IMG/VR virus record: IMGVR_UViG_3300025012_000042
Span: 1 to 64,000 of that record
Length of the DNA: 64,000 nucleotides
Reading direction: 5' to 3' (one strand)
Origin: a virus
The position numbers and the translations under genes are program-made. The notes under the pieces are model-generated. The model did not search any database, had not been told where the DNA came from, and saw only the letters and a program-made list of their open reading frames with translations. Position 1 is the stretch's first letter, and each line of letters starts with the position of its first letter. Positions 17,075 through 26,232 of this stretch are shown here, in pieces.

Positions 17075-17836
17075 ATGGATTATGATGAAGAACAATATTA
17101 TGAGCCAAATGCATATGAAGAAATAGTAATGGAATATCAACAAAAAATGAAGGAAGTTCTACTAGGCACTATCAAGGTAGAGATAGAAAATATTAAAGAT
17201 GAGAATGCAAGGTTAAAAGAAGAAAACAAAAAGTTAAAAGACGCAAAATATCAAGTAGACAATAAAGAAAGAAACTTAAAATATAAAGAAGACAATCTTA
17301 AAAGAGAAGTGGAAAAAGAATTTTACGCAAGTAATATAGGTGATACTTTAAAAGATTACATAGAAAAGGCAGAGGTTTGGTTTGCTGATAATCAGGGGTT
17401 TCGTCAAGACAAGTGCTCTTTATGCAATGATAAACGTAAACTAGTTGCTAATTTTCCAAATGGGAAAACAACAGAAACAAATTGTGATTGTAGTAATTTG
17501 GTGCATAGATTTGTTCCAGAAACCTCAGAGTTGTCTTTAATTAAATTTAATAAAAAAGATAGTCGGTATCAGTCAGATAGAAGTTTTTATATATCAAAAA
17601 GCTATACCCCATCAAAAGAATCTCGTTATAGAGATGAATATAGTTATAATGAATTTAGGCTTTGTCAGATAGTAGATGAATTTAATGATGATATTAAGGA
17701 ATTACATGAAACTAAAGAGTATGATGTGAAAATTGGATTTAAAACTAAAGAAGAATGCCAAAAATATTGCAATTGGTTAAATAGGGATAAGACAGAAAAA
17801 GTTGAAGATATTGAAGACGAGGAAGATGAAGACTAA
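17075..17836 (+). CDS. Coiled-coil zinc-motif protein (253 aa)
   Basis: Residues 20-95 form a long charged coiled coil (ENARLKEENKKLKDAK). A metal motif CSLCNDKRK...CDC follows at about 115-140, and the tail is very acidic (EDIEDEEDED). The layout (coil, ribbon, acidic tail) is known from phage proteins of unknown role. Confidence 0.65.
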   Translation: MDYDEEQYYEPNAYEEIVMEYQQKMKEVLLGTIKVEIENIKDENARLKEENKKLKDAKYQVDNKERNLKYKEDNLKREVEKEFYASNIGDTLKDYIEKAEVWFADNQGFRQDKCSLCNDKRKLVANFPNGKTTETNCDCSNLVHRFVPETSELSLIKFNKKDSRYQSDRSFYISKSYTPSKESRYRDEYSYNEFRLCQIVDEFNDDIKELHETKEYDVKIGFKTKEECQKYCNWLNRDKTEKVEDIEDEEDED

Positions 17837-17899
17837 GCATATGAAAAATTAGTTTCGATGTATTTAGAACTAAAATAATTTATGAAGGCAGGAATTATA

Positions 17900-18259
17900 A
17901 TGGAAGAACAACAAATTAATATTAACAAACATATGTATTTCAGCGTTGAATATGGACGATTTTATTTAACATCAGAGGCATCTGAAATTATCTATAGACA
18001 AAAAGAATTAATTTGCAGTTATAGTGGAGCTAATGAATGGATTCATCATTTTACATGTGAAATGCTTGATTTTTGTTCAGGGGCTAGTATTTACAATTAC
18101 GCACTAGGGACTATTAGGCACGAAGAAGAAATGGCAAAAGTATTCAATTCTAATAAAGAAGGTTTGGTTAATTTCATTAATAAAACAACTCAGGAACCTT
18201 GGGGTAAAAAGATGTATGAAATGATCGAGATGATTATTGATGGGGCAGTAGCCAATTAA
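17900..18259 (+). CDS. Hypothetical protein (119 aa)
   Basis: The ATG at 17900 follows AAGGCAGG; an in-frame ATG at 17882 lacks a ribosome site. Mixed fold with conserved-looking HHFTCEMLDFCSG; three cysteines. No family recognised. Confidence 0.6.
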   Translation: MEEQQININKHMYFSVEYGRFYLTSEASEIIYRQKELICSYSGANEWIHHFTCEMLDFCSGASIYNYALGTIRHEEEMAKVFNSNKEGLVNFINKTTQEPWGKKMYEMIEMIIDGAVAN

Positions 18260-18315
18260 CCAAATAAAAATTCCATTTCGTAGTATAAATAAAAATTTGA
18301 AAGAGGTAATAATTA

Positions 18316-18756
18316 ATGAAAAGTATTTTTAAAGGAAAACACATCAAAAAGATTTATGAGTTTGAATCATATTTATACAAAGATGCTAAAATTCCTTATG
18401 TTGTTTTAACTAAAGTAGTAGAAAACTATGAAACAATTTTAGAAACAGAGTTAGACACACCTCCTCTTGATAGTGGAGATCAATTCTACTTAACAAAAGA
18501 AGATAAAATTATAAGAGTGGAAAGTACACTACGAGGTACTGACAATGTTATGGTTTATCTTACTGATGAAGTTTTAAGCGAAAAGGAAGAATTAGTAGAA
18601 TCACTAAAAGTAGCAATTGCAAAAAGAGAAGAGTATTTAATCAAAAAAGAGCAGAGTGATAAAGAATATACAAAACGACAAGAAGCAAGAGATTATAAAG
18701 AAAAGTATAATGACTCATTCTTTGTTAAAAGATGGTTTATGACTAAACCAGAATAG
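18316..18756 (+). CDS. Hypothetical protein with C-terminal helix (146 aa)
   Basis: GAAAGAGG start region. Beta-rich first 95 residues, then a basic helix (KREEYLIKKEQSDKEY). Might be a small barrel with coiled tail; function unknown. Confidence 0.6.
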   Translation: MKSIFKGKHIKKIYEFESYLYKDAKIPYVVLTKVVENYETILETELDTPPLDSGDQFYLTKEDKIIRVESTLRGTDNVMVYLTDEVLSEKEELVESLKVAIAKREEYLIKKEQSDKEYTKRQEARDYKEKYNDSFFVKRWFMTKPE

Positions 18757-18787
18757 ACTATAAAGAATTATAAGAAAGGAGAATAAT

Positions 18788-19105
18788 ATGGAAATACTAA
18801 ATCTACACGATCATGTATATGACACTTACACATCCAAAGTAAAAGGCAATAAATTACTCACATATGAAATGGTTCAGAAGAAATTAACTCGTAATTATCA
18901 CTTATCAAAGAAAGTAAAACTTGGTTCACAAGAATTATGTTTATACGGGTGCTTGACATTTCTAGTTAGCGAAAATTGTGTCTTATGGATAAAGAATTAC
19001 ATAGGCACAGATACATCTTGGTTTCAGAAAGACATGAGGAAATACAACAAACTTAATGAACAATTGGGAATTGATAATAATGCTAAAGAATTAAAGTTTG
19101 ACTAA
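18788..19105 (+). CDS. Hypothetical protein (105 aa)
   Basis: GAAAGGAGAATAAT start region. Basic, with three cysteines in the middle (LCLYGC, ENC) but no clear metal motif. No family recognised. Confidence 0.6.
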   Translation: MEILNLHDHVYDTYTSKVKGNKLLTYEMVQKKLTRNYHLSKKVKLGSQELCLYGCLTFLVSENCVLWIKNYIGTDTSWFQKDMRKYNKLNEQLGIDNNAKELKFD

Positions 19106-19146
19106 AACTTAAAAATAATATATAATGAAAGTGAGGATATAAACAA

Positions 19147-19686
19147 TTGGAAAATATGAATAAAATCATGATGCTTAAAGCAAATAGTCCTGCAATACAT
19201 ATGACAGGTGATATTAGTAGAAAATGTGATGATAAAATTAGGATTCATTCTGAGGATGAAAATCATTACATAGGAAGTTTTGAAGAAGGTTATGGATTCA
19301 TTAATGTAAAATTTAACAAAGCAGATTGCAGATTATTAACACAAACAGAGCGTGAAAAGCTTAATGGTAATTGGTATACAATCAATGGCAATCCTTTATA
19401 TAGGATTTATGTAGATGAAGAAGGGAATGTTGTCAATGGCAAAGTTTTAACTGTAAAGGGGGTAATTAGAAAAGTCATTGATAATTTAGGAAAATATAAA
19501 CACAGTGATTTTGTTAATTTAAAGGTTGAGTTTGGAGAAGATGTCTTAATAGGCAGAAGTATTGTAATGTTGACAGGTGAAGGTGCTATTACTACATCAA
19601 GAGTGACAAATGTTGATATTGTAGGTAGTCAACATATAATTAATACTGGAAATAGTGTTTATTATATTGAGGTAACTAATGGCTGA
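19147..19686 (+). CDS. Beta-rich hypothetical protein (179 aa)
   Basis: TTG start about ten bases after GAGG. Repeated short strands through the C-terminal half (VGSQHIINTGNSVYYIE). No catalytic motif. The next small gene starts inside its last eight bases. Confidence 0.6.
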   Translation: MENMNKIMMLKANSPAIHMTGDISRKCDDKIRIHSEDENHYIGSFEEGYGFINVKFNKADCRLLTQTEREKLNGNWYTINGNPLYRIYVDEEGNVVNGKVLTVKGVIRKVIDNLGKYKHSDFVNLKVEFGEDVLIGRSIVMLTGEGAITTSRVTNVDIVGSQHIINTGNSVYYIEVTNG

Positions 19687-19801
19687 AAAGATTATAGCAT
19701 ATCTTAAACAAGAAGCTGATAAGGAAGTTGTTAAAAGGAATAAAGAGATTAATTCTTATTTTAGAAAATGTTATTATAAGCACAATCTTAGACGTAGGTA
19801 A
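19679..19801 (+). CDS. Small basic protein (40 aa)
   Basis: The ATG overlaps the previous gene; its ribosome site is GAGG at 19669-19672. Highly basic (KEVVKRNKEI, ending HNLRRR), helical; a candidate nucleic-acid-binding peptide. Confidence 0.5.
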   Translation: MAEKIIAYLKQEADKEVVKRNKEINSYFRKCYYKHNLRRR

Positions 19802-19851
19802 TACATATTGGTTAGGTTAGCTGAAATTTGTTTAAGAAAGGAGAAATAAGT

Positions 19852-20034
19852 ATGTATAATAATATTCTAGCATGGACATCTTTAGTGAGTGGTTTTTATT
19901 TAATAATGATTGCTTTTATGATGATCACAAAAAATTTTAGGTCAGCATTTTTCTTTAAGTTTATTCCATTGTGTCTAGGACTTAGTTGTATGGGTGTTGC
20001 ATTAAAATTATTTGACATTATTACACTTAAATAA
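19852..20034 (+). CDS. Two-pass membrane miniprotein (60 aa)
   Basis: AAAGGAGAAATAAGT then ATG. Two hydrophobic segments of about 20 residues separated by a short basic/Phe turn (KNFRSAFFFK). No family recognised. Confidence 0.6.
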   Translation: MYNNILAWTSLVSGFYLIMIAFMMITKNFRSAFFFKFIPLCLGLSCMGVALKLFDIITLK

Positions 20035-20081
20035 TACAAACAAATGACTCTTTCATTTGATAAATAGAAAGGAATATTTAA

Positions 20082-20537
20082 ATGAGAATAGAAACTAAAT
20101 ATAATTATAGAGATATTGTATATCCAATTAGCACAAGATTTGAAACACTTAAAGTATCTACAAACTGTCCTGCTTGCAAAGATAAAGGTAAAGTTGAACT
20201 CAATGGCAATGAATATACTTGCCCAAAATGTAGAGGTTATACATATCATGAAGTAGAAGGTGATATAGAATATTATGTTACATTTAGTCAAGGTAAAATT
20301 GGAAAAATAGATATTAATCTCTATGATCCGAAATATGAAGGAAAATATGGGAACATATCTGAGATTAGATATATGTTAGACTCGACTGGTATAGGTAGTG
20401 GCACAGTTTGGGAAGAAGATAATCTATTTAAATCTAGAGATGAAGCACAAATAGAATGTGATAGAAGAAATGTTGCATTAAAGATTGAGAGATTGGATAA
20501 AAAAATTCAATTACAGAAAATTAAAATTTTAAGGTAA
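20082..20537 (+). CDS. DnaJ-like zinc-motif protein (151 aa)
   Basis: Residues 25-50 carry CPACKDKGKV...CPKCRG, the CxxC(x)GxG-like repeat of DnaJ-type zinc centres; the rest is a basic beta-rich region and a Lys/Gln helix. Small phage proteins of this shape are common; role unknown. Confidence 0.6.
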   Translation: MRIETKYNYRDIVYPISTRFETLKVSTNCPACKDKGKVELNGNEYTCPKCRGYTYHEVEGDIEYYVTFSQGKIGKIDINLYDPKYEGKYGNISEIRYMLDSTGIGSGTVWEEDNLFKSRDEAQIECDRRNVALKIERLDKKIQLQKIKILR

Positions 20538-20557
20538 ATAAGAAAGGAAGTATAAAT

Positions 20558-21031
20558 ATGAAAAAATTAGAATTTGGTTATAAGTGTAAAGATATTGTTA
20601 CAGGGTTTGAAGGGATTTTAAAAAGCAGAGGTGTATTTATTACGGGATGTGACAGAGTTGAATTGGTCAATGCCAGTGAAGAAAAATGGTTTGATATTCC
20701 AACGCTTAAAATCATTGATGATGGAGTCTATCACGATTTACAAGAATCAGGATGTAATAATTATGATGATATTAATGAATCATTATATGATTTCGGCATA
20801 CTAGCAAAAGATAAAATTACTGAATATGAAGGAAAAATAATTGCAAAATCAATTAGTATTACTGGAGATATCTCATATGGATTATCGCCAAAATTTGCAA
20901 AGGAAAATAGCAATAATGATGGGACTTGGTTTGATGAAGGTAGGCTTGAGATTGTAAGCGATAAAAAAGATGAGATTAAAGTAAATGAGAAAAGAACTGG
21001 TGGAGCAGTACCAAGTTTGAAGTGTAGGTAA
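20558..21031 (+). CDS. Tandem SH3-like repeat protein (157 aa)
   Basis: Two related modules: residues 5-50 (CKDIVTGFEGILKS...ITGCDRVEL...WFD) and 80-135 (AKDKITEYEGKIIAKS...ITGDISYGL...WFD). Each reads as a short beta barrel. Internal duplication is visible by eye. Such modules are common in phage accessory proteins. Confidence 0.65.
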   Translation: MKKLEFGYKCKDIVTGFEGILKSRGVFITGCDRVELVNASEEKWFDIPTLKIIDDGVYHDLQESGCNNYDDINESLYDFGILAKDKITEYEGKIIAKSISITGDISYGLSPKFAKENSNNDGTWFDEGRLEIVSDKKDEIKVNEKRTGGAVPSLKCR

Positions 21032-21074
21032 TTTTATTTCATAAGTTAATAATTTAGAAAGAAGGAATTATATA

Positions 21075-22067
21075 ATGAGTCATTTTACTGTAGCCGTTTT
21101 TACCAATGGGAATAAAACTGTTGATGAATTATTAGCACCTTATCAAGAAAACAATATGGATGATTGCCCTAAAGAGTATTTAGAATTTAATGATGAAACC
21201 GAAGAATACTTGGAACAATATGAAAATGATGGAACAGATATGGTTAAAAATCTTGATGGTGAATTAGTATATAAGTGGGATGTTCCAGAAGATTTGAGAA
21301 AAGATATGGTATTCGTAAAACATAAAGAAAAATATAATACATTTGACGAATTCATGAGGGAATATGCTGATTATGAGAAAGATGAAAAGACGGATAAATA
21401 TGGTTATTGGGAAAATCCTAATGCTAAATGGGATTGGTATCAAGAAGGTGGAAGATGGTCAGGACAGTTAAAATTGAAACCCATATTACGTCTAACAAGT
21501 AATGATGCATTTAATACACTCGGATTTAATCAAAATGAATTTTTAAATTTTGTTAATTGGTATAAAACAGATAAAGATAAATTTAATTCAATTATTGAAA
21601 AATACAAAGGATTAAAACAGAAAATAACTAGTGAAGTGGAAATATACATAGAAATGATGAATAGTGAAATAAAACATGTAAATTCTGCAAAGATTAAAGA
21701 TGTTGATTTCTCTCTAGATATTAAAGAATATAATAAAGCAATTAGATTTTGGGAATTAATTGTAGACGGATGTGAACCTAAAAATAAAGAAGAGGAAGAT
21801 ATAATTGGGTGGAGTTTTTATAAACCTGAATACTACAGCAAAAGATATAAAAACAAAGAGCAGTATGCAAAATTAACTGCTGAATTTGGTACATACGCTG
21901 TAATTACTCCTGATGGTAAATGGCATTCAAAAGGTGATATGGGTTGGTTTGGTTGTAGTTCTGAATCTGATGAAGAAGCTAATAGTTGGAGCGTAGGTTT
22001 TAAGGAAAAGTTTATTGATAATGCTGATCCAGAATGGACTTTAACTGTCGTAGATTGTCATATTTAA
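21075..22067 (+). CDS. Conserved phage-type hypothetical protein (330 aa)
   Basis: N-terminus MSHFTVAVFTNG...LLAPYQENN, followed by an acidic stretch and a Trp-rich region (NPNAKWDWYQEGGRWSG), matches a protein family I know from many phage and plasmid genomes but whose function is not established. C-terminal part repeats a Trp/Gly-rich motif (GKWHSKGDMGWFG). Complete length. Confidence 0.7.
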   Translation: MSHFTVAVFTNGNKTVDELLAPYQENNMDDCPKEYLEFNDETEEYLEQYENDGTDMVKNLDGELVYKWDVPEDLRKDMVFVKHKEKYNTFDEFMREYADYEKDEKTDKYGYWENPNAKWDWYQEGGRWSGQLKLKPILRLTSNDAFNTLGFNQNEFLNFVNWYKTDKDKFNSIIEKYKGLKQKITSEVEIYIEMMNSEIKHVNSAKIKDVDFSLDIKEYNKAIRFWELIVDGCEPKNKEEEDIIGWSFYKPEYYSKRYKNKEQYAKLTAEFGTYAVITPDGKWHSKGDMGWFGCSSESDEEANSWSVGFKEKFIDNADPEWTLTVVDCHI

Positions 22068-22115
22068 AAATTAAAAGATAATTATTAATTTTGATTTGGA
22101 AAGGAGGAAATAATT

Positions 22116-22364
22116 ATATTTGAAATTGGCGATTACATAAATGATAGAATGGAAGAATTAAGTAAAGGTCAAGAATGCTCACCAGTTGGAGATTATATAG
22201 AAACTATTGCAACGGAAGTAAGAGATAAATTTGATGTTCAATGTAGTACATGTCATTGTGGTGGTTTTGATAGTCCAGGTTATGAAATTACATGCTATGC
22301 CATGGCATGGATTAATAAAAATGGAGAACTAGAAATGCTAGATTTTCAAGAAGAATCTTATTAA
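22116..22364 (+). CDS. Small acidic protein with probable ATA start
   Basis: 82 residues from ATA at 22116, exactly eight bases after GGAGG (22103-22107); the frame is closed by a TGA just upstream. The first in-frame ATG (22149) is ten codons further and has no ribosome site. Cys-His motif CSTCHCGG near residue 48 suggests a metal site. Confidence 0.6.
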   Translation: MFEIGDYINDRMEELSKGQECSPVGDYIETIATEVRDKFDVQCSTCHCGGFDSPGYEITCYAMAWINKNGELEMLDFQEESY

Positions 22365-22409
22365 TTCAATTGTAGTGTTTAACGGTATTAAGAAAGGAAG
22401 ATTATATTA

Positions 22410-22919
22410 ATGACAAGTCAAGAACAAAAAACCATAGATAAATTATATCAATTAATGTCTGATATTCAAAAAGAGAATAATGAGTTTAGAAAACAAGTAA
22501 ATGATCTTACAACTAAAATTAATACAAAAGTAGAAACTAAACATCTTCCTATTACTTTAGAACAAGACATCTTATCAGTAGCACAACAATCAATTCAAAA
22601 AGCAATTCAAGAATCTATGACTAAATATGATAGTCCTTTAATTAAACTTGTTTCTTCAGTAATTAATGAGCATTCAACAGAGTTAAGACAAATTATTTCA
22701 GATAGTTTTAATGAAGTAATCAAGAAAGAAGACTTCAAACAATCAATTATTGCAGGTTTTTCACATAAAGTTGCTAGGAGTATTATCAGTAATAATGATG
22801 GATTATTTGATAAAGTGAGCAATGAATTAAAACAAGATGCTGTATTTAAATCTAAAATGGCATTAGCTGTAGCAAATGTTGTAAATGAGTGTTTAGAAGG
22901 AAGGAGTAAAATAAATTGA
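22410..22919 (+). CDS. Helical coiled-coil protein (169 aa)
   Basis: GAAAGGAAG start region. Almost wholly helical with a short N-terminal coil (QKENNEFRKQVNDL); Ser/Gln-rich. Overlaps the next TTG start by four bases. Similar in character to 8514-9122; function unknown. Confidence 0.6.
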   Translation: MTSQEQKTIDKLYQLMSDIQKENNEFRKQVNDLTTKINTKVETKHLPITLEQDILSVAQQSIQKAIQESMTKYDSPLIKLVSSVINEHSTELRQIISDSFNEVIKKEDFKQSIIAGFSHKVARSIISNNDGLFDKVSNELKQDAVFKSKMALAVANVVNECLEGRSKIN

Positions 22920-23149
22920 GTTCATTCAGAAAAGAATTTAATACATATACTTTGCAAGAATTAAAAGATAATGAATCTGGTTTTACTCTTAAAGAATCAT
23001 TTGTCCATGAAGATGAAGTTAAAAGTATACTTGATTCAATAGAAAATGGCGTAAATATTATCAAAGAAGGATTGGAGAGTATTAAAGGATTAAGCGAAAT
23101 TGATGACATTTATACTATAGTAAAAGTGTTATCTGATAAATTATATTAA
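22916..23149 (+). CDS. Small acidic helical protein (77 aa)
   Basis: TTG start overlapping the TGA of the previous gene, ribosome site GGAAGGAG. Acidic amphipathic helices; no motif recognised. Confidence 0.55.
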   Translation: MSSFRKEFNTYTLQELKDNESGFTLKESFVHEDEVKSILDSIENGVNIIKEGLESIKGLSEIDDIYTIVKVLSDKLY

Positions 23150-23171
23150 TTTTGATTGAGGGAGGATTATT

Positions 23172-23318
23172 ATGAATACCAACAAACTAATCGTTAAACT
23201 TTTAATCCATTGTCTTAGATTATTGATGGACATTAAAAGCGAACAAACTGGCTCTAATTATTCTTTTGAAAAAGAAAGTGAAGCAATTAGAGAAGCTAGA
23301 AAATATATAGGTGATTGA
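23172..23318 (+). CDS. Small helical protein (48 aa)
   Basis: GGGAGGATTATT then ATG at 23172; stop TGA 23316-23318. Hydrophobic/basic N-terminal helix and charged C-terminal helix. No family recognised. Confidence 0.5.
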   Translation: MNTNKLIVKLLIHCLRLLMDIKSEQTGSNYSFEKESEAIREARKYIGD

Positions 23319-23365
23319 ATCCAATGAAAATAATATTATTGAGTCATTTGAAAGGTGGTGATAAA

Positions 23366-23488
23366 ATGAAAGACGAAGTTATTCAAGCACTAGCATTCTT
23401 AAAGTCATGTGTTTTGTGCGGTGAAAAACTAAGTGAATCTGAAGAGCAAGAAATTAATGAATTAATTATTAGATATAAAAATACATAA
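23366..23488 (+). CDS. Small CxxC protein (40 aa)
   Basis: AAAGGTGGTGATAAA then ATG; stop 23486-23488. One CVLC pair between two helices. Could bind metal as a dimer. Confidence 0.5.
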   Translation: MKDEVIQALAFLKSCVLCGEKLSESEEQEINELIIRYKNT

Positions 23489-23543
23489 ACAATAATTATT
23501 TAGATTGATATTGTTAAAATACAAATTAAAGGGAGAGATTGAT

Positions 23544-23810
23544 ATGTTTAAGAAAAAGCAATTAACACCTTCTATGATGATTCAAAAGGCAATAGTGGTT
23601 GTAGAAAATGCAGTATCTATGTTTAACCTTGCGGTTATGGAAATTGATAAGGCAAATGAAATATTGAAAGAATCTAAAGATCAGAGTCAAGTTAAAATTG
23701 ATTCATTGGAACAAGAATTGTTAAATACAAAACAAATAAAAGAAGATGCGGAATTAAAAATTAATGCACATTTAGAATTAAGAGAAAAACTAAGTCAATT
23801 TACTCAATAA
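23544..23810 (+). CDS. Small coiled-coil protein (88 aa)
   Basis: Starts at the ATG after GGGAGAGATTGAT. Residues 25-85 form a continuous charged coil (KDQSQVKIDSLEQELL). Function unknown. Confidence 0.6.
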   Translation: MFKKKQLTPSMMIQKAIVVVENAVSMFNLAVMEIDKANEILKESKDQSQVKIDSLEQELLNTKQIKEDAELKINAHLELREKLSQFTQ

Positions 23811-23891
23811 GTTAATCTTTAGTGATTGTGGAATAATCAAATATTAAATTAAATCAAAAATAAATTTGAAATAAGAAAGAGGTAATAAATA

Positions 23892-24200
23892 ATGTTTAAT
23901 AAATTAATAGAAATGGTCATGTCAAATCCTAAATTAGCAAAACCAATGGTGAGTGAATTGGTGGATACATATAAGCCACTATTGTATGGAGTTGCTGAAG
24001 AGTTATTTAACATCTATAAAGATTATGCTAATAATACTGAATATTTTAACACTAATGCAACTGCTAGAAAGAATCAATATGATGCTTATATTAATATTGG
24101 TTTTAGTGCAGAGCAATCTATGAATTTATTGTTGAATGATGCAAAGAAATTAGAAGATAGATTGAATAAATTATCTTCTGGAGCAAAATCAAAGAAATAA
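23892..24200 (+). CDS. Helical hypothetical protein (102 aa)
   Basis: AGAAAGAGG start region. All-helical; C-terminal basic tail (KKLEDRLNKLSSGAKSKK). Phage-like small protein, function unknown. Followed by a hairpin. Confidence 0.6.
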   Translation: MFNKLIEMVMSNPKLAKPMVSELVDTYKPLLYGVAEELFNIYKDYANNTEYFNTNATARKNQYDAYINIGFSAEQSMNLLLNDAKKLEDRLNKLSSGAKSKK

Positions 24201-24210
24201 TTTGAGATAT

Positions 24211-24228
24211 GGGGAGTTAATTCTCCCC
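24211..24228 (+). terminator. GC hairpin after 23892-24200
   Basis: GGGGAG TTAATT CTCCCC, perfect six-base stem, followed by TTGT only. Weak terminator or processing hairpin. Confidence 0.5.
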
Positions 24229-24255
24229 TTGTAAATAAAAAGGAGGGTGTTAAAA

Positions 24256-24549
24256 ATAGATATAAATAAAACCATAGAAAAACTTGAAGAATATAAGGCA
24301 TATAAACATAACATAGACCCATTTAATATTGAAATGAACAGATCGATGAGCGATGTATATCCTTATGAAAAATTATATAGTATTTTTAAACTTGGTCAGG
24401 CTCATATGTTATCAACATTCAAAAATCACATATATCAATATATTTGCAACGATGACAAAGATTATATTGATGCTATTGTTAAACAATCAAAAGAAGATAT
24501 AGAAATGAAAGGTTTCTTAGATATCTTGATTAAGAAAGAAGGATTATAA
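24256..24549 (+). CDS. Hypothetical protein with probable ATA start
   Basis: AGGAGGG at 24241-24247 is followed nine bases later by ATA (24256). The in-frame GTG at 24247 lies inside the ribosome site and cannot be the start. Product is 97 residues, helical, with no motif recognised. Immediately upstream of 24552-25214. Confidence 0.6.
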   Translation: MDINKTIEKLEEYKAYKHNIDPFNIEMNRSMSDVYPYEKLYSIFKLGQAHMLSTFKNHIYQYICNDDKDYIDAIVKQSKEDIEMKGFLDILIKKEGL

Positions 24550-24551
24550 TA

Positions 24552-25214
24552 ATGGATATAAATTTATTTTCATTAATTGTAAAAAAGTTAGGTGATTCAG
24601 ATTTAGATGATTTTTCATACACAAAAGACGGTAAAATTTATGGGTTTAAAGAGGTTGGTGATGATAGTTGGGATGATCAAGGAAAATATCAGTATAAATA
24701 TGAAGAAGGTCAGTTAATGGAAATGGATGAAAAATATGTAGAAGTTCAATTATTTCCGTTCGGAGTAACACGTTCCGTGTCAAGAAGTGGTTCATATTTT
24801 TCAGATTACTATTATGATAAAGACGAATACGAAATGTTTGAAATTACATCAATTGAGATTCCAGAGGTCATTATCCCTGCTCATATGGAAGATAAATGGA
24901 ATAAGTTGAAAATTGATTTAAATAACATTGTTGACCAAGAGGAGGAAAATAAAAAGAGAATTGAAGCTGAAAGAGTAAAATTAGAAGAAGATGCTAAAGC
25001 AGAAAAGGATAGGTTGACTAAACTTTATCCTATGAATAATAATGATATAATTAAATTAGTAAATAAGAGTTTAAAAAAGAAAGGGTTAGAAAAATTTACG
25101 TTACAAGATATGCGAAAAGAGTATTTTGATATTGTAGTAAAAAAGAAACTTGAAAGTCAGGAATGGATTGATTATCATAGGAGTTTGCAAGAATCACAAA
25201 AGGAGGATAATTAA
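24552..25214 (+). CDS. Hypothetical protein with charged coil (220 aa)
   Basis: N-terminal 110 residues beta-rich (a run of Tyr/Asp near SDYYYDKDEYE), then a 40-residue charged coil (EEENKKRIEAERVKLEE) and a small C-terminal helical domain. No family recognised; ATG two bases after the previous TAA. Confidence 0.6.
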   Translation: MDINLFSLIVKKLGDSDLDDFSYTKDGKIYGFKEVGDDSWDDQGKYQYKYEEGQLMEMDEKYVEVQLFPFGVTRSVSRSGSYFSDYYYDKDEYEMFEITSIEIPEVIIPAHMEDKWNKLKIDLNNIVDQEEENKKRIEAERVKLEEDAKAEKDRLTKLYPMNNNDIIKLVNKSLKKKGLEKFTLQDMRKEYFDIVVKKKLESQEWIDYHRSLQESQKEDN

Positions 25215-25217
25215 TAA

Positions 25218-25409
25218 ATGAAAGAATCAATAACCCTAGACAGTGGAAAATATGAAGTTGTTTTAGATCAATCTGATGGTAAATTTAATTTCCATGCTTT
25301 GAGATATGGAGAAGAGTGGAGGGACTTAACAGGAGATAATTTAGTTCTTGCTATGTTTAATAAAATTCAGGATTTAGAAGATAAATTGTTAGTTTATGAA
25401 GTTAAATAG
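25218..25409 (+). CDS. Small hypothetical protein (63 aa)
   Basis: AAGGAGGATAATTAATA then ATG. Beta-hairpin start (GKYEVVLDQSDGKFNFHALRY) and acidic helix. Unknown function. Confidence 0.55.
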   Translation: MKESITLDSGKYEVVLDQSDGKFNFHALRYGEEWRDLTGDNLVLAMFNKIQDLEDKLLVYEVK

Positions 25410-25431
25410 ATTAAGAAAGGAATAAAATTAA

Positions 25432-25626
25432 ATGAATTTAGGCAAAGAAGAGTTGGTTAACGCATTAAGGAAAGATGGTTTAAATATAGGGAAATTAGCT
25501 AATGATGGTGACGGTGATGCTCAAGAGATTATGAAATGTTATAAAATGTGGCACGATTGCCCTGGAGATAATATGTCTTTTATATTATGCGAAAAAGCTT
25601 ATCAAAAATGGAAGAGTAAAATCTAA
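25432..25626 (+). CDS. Small hypothetical protein (64 aa)
   Basis: AAAGGAATAAAATTAA then ATG. Helical, three cysteines (KCYKMWHDCPG), possible metal or disulfide pair. Unknown function. Confidence 0.55.
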   Translation: MNLGKEELVNALRKDGLNIGKLANDGDGDAQEIMKCYKMWHDCPGDNMSFILCEKAYQKWKSKI

Positions 25627-25654
25627 TAAATTTTAAAGAAAGGTGAGAATAAAT

Positions 25655-25840
25655 ATGGACTTAAAGAAAGCTCAAGCGACAAAAGGTGGAGTCATACATA
25701 TCGCATATCTAAAATCTAATATGAGTTTATGTTTACAATATGTTGGTGAAGATGTTCAAAATATTCAAGATAGGAATATTACTTGTAAAAGATGTTTAAA
25801 AGCATATGCTAAAATTGAAGGGAATGAAGAGATTTTATAA
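25655..25840 (+). CDS. Small CxxC protein (61 aa)
   Basis: ATG after GAAAGGTGAGAATAAAT. Pattern HIAYLKS...LCLQYVGED...TCKRCLKAY, a small zinc-protein type frequent in phages. Last gene before a promoter. Confidence 0.6.
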   Translation: MDLKKAQATKGGVIHIAYLKSNMSLCLQYVGEDVQNIQDRNITCKRCLKAYAKIEGNEEIL

Positions 25841-25858
25841 ATATAAAAATAAAGTTGC

Positions 25859-25887
25859 TTGACATACGATTAGTAAAATGTTATACT
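25859..25887 (+). promoter_or_regulatory. Sigma-A type promoter
   Basis: TTGACA at 25859, 17-base spacer, TATACT at 25882 with upstream TG (TGTTATACT). Drives 25933-27109. Confidence 0.8.
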
Positions 25888-25932
25888 TATTAAGTAGAGA
25901 AATACATATTACATAGAAACGAGGTGAAAGAA

Positions 25933-26166
25933 ATGAAAATCAAAATACTTAACAATGATTTTATTGAAGATATCCCTGTAGGAGCATTAGTTGAAGCAAA
26001 GTATTTTAAAGATATATCATCAGAAGAAAAGGTAAAATGGGCAAATGTTTTAACTAGTGAAGAAGAGTCTCAAACATTATGGGATGATCTTGATGTATTT
26101 GTGCAAAATAGCAAGGGTGAGTGGTTATGGATGTATGAGGACGATATTGAGATTGTGGAAGAATAG
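25933..26166 (+). CDS. Small acidic beta-rich protein (77 aa)
   Basis: The ATG follows GAGGTGAAAGAA; the in-frame GTG belongs to the ribosome site. Strong acidic and Trp content near the C-terminus (WLWMYEDDIEIVEE). The barrel-like beginning (IPVGALVEAKYFKD) resembles the small SH3-like proteins of this element. Confidence 0.6.
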   Translation: MKIKILNNDFIEDIPVGALVEAKYFKDISSEEKVKWANVLTSEEESQTLWDDLDVFVQNSKGEWLWMYEDDIEIVEE

Positions 26167-26232
26167 ATTAGAAAGATGGTGAAAATTTGAATAAAGATAA
26201 TAATTGGTAAATAAATTAAGGAGGTGATAATC

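Noticed and set aside
19896-20291. Leftward frame of 131 codons
   Set aside because: Lies against three supported rightward genes and has low-complexity hydrophobic content without a ribosome site.
24247-24249. GTG as start of the gene ending at 24549
   Set aside because: It lies inside the AGGAGGGTG ribosome site; a ribosome bound there would initiate several bases later, at ATA 24256.
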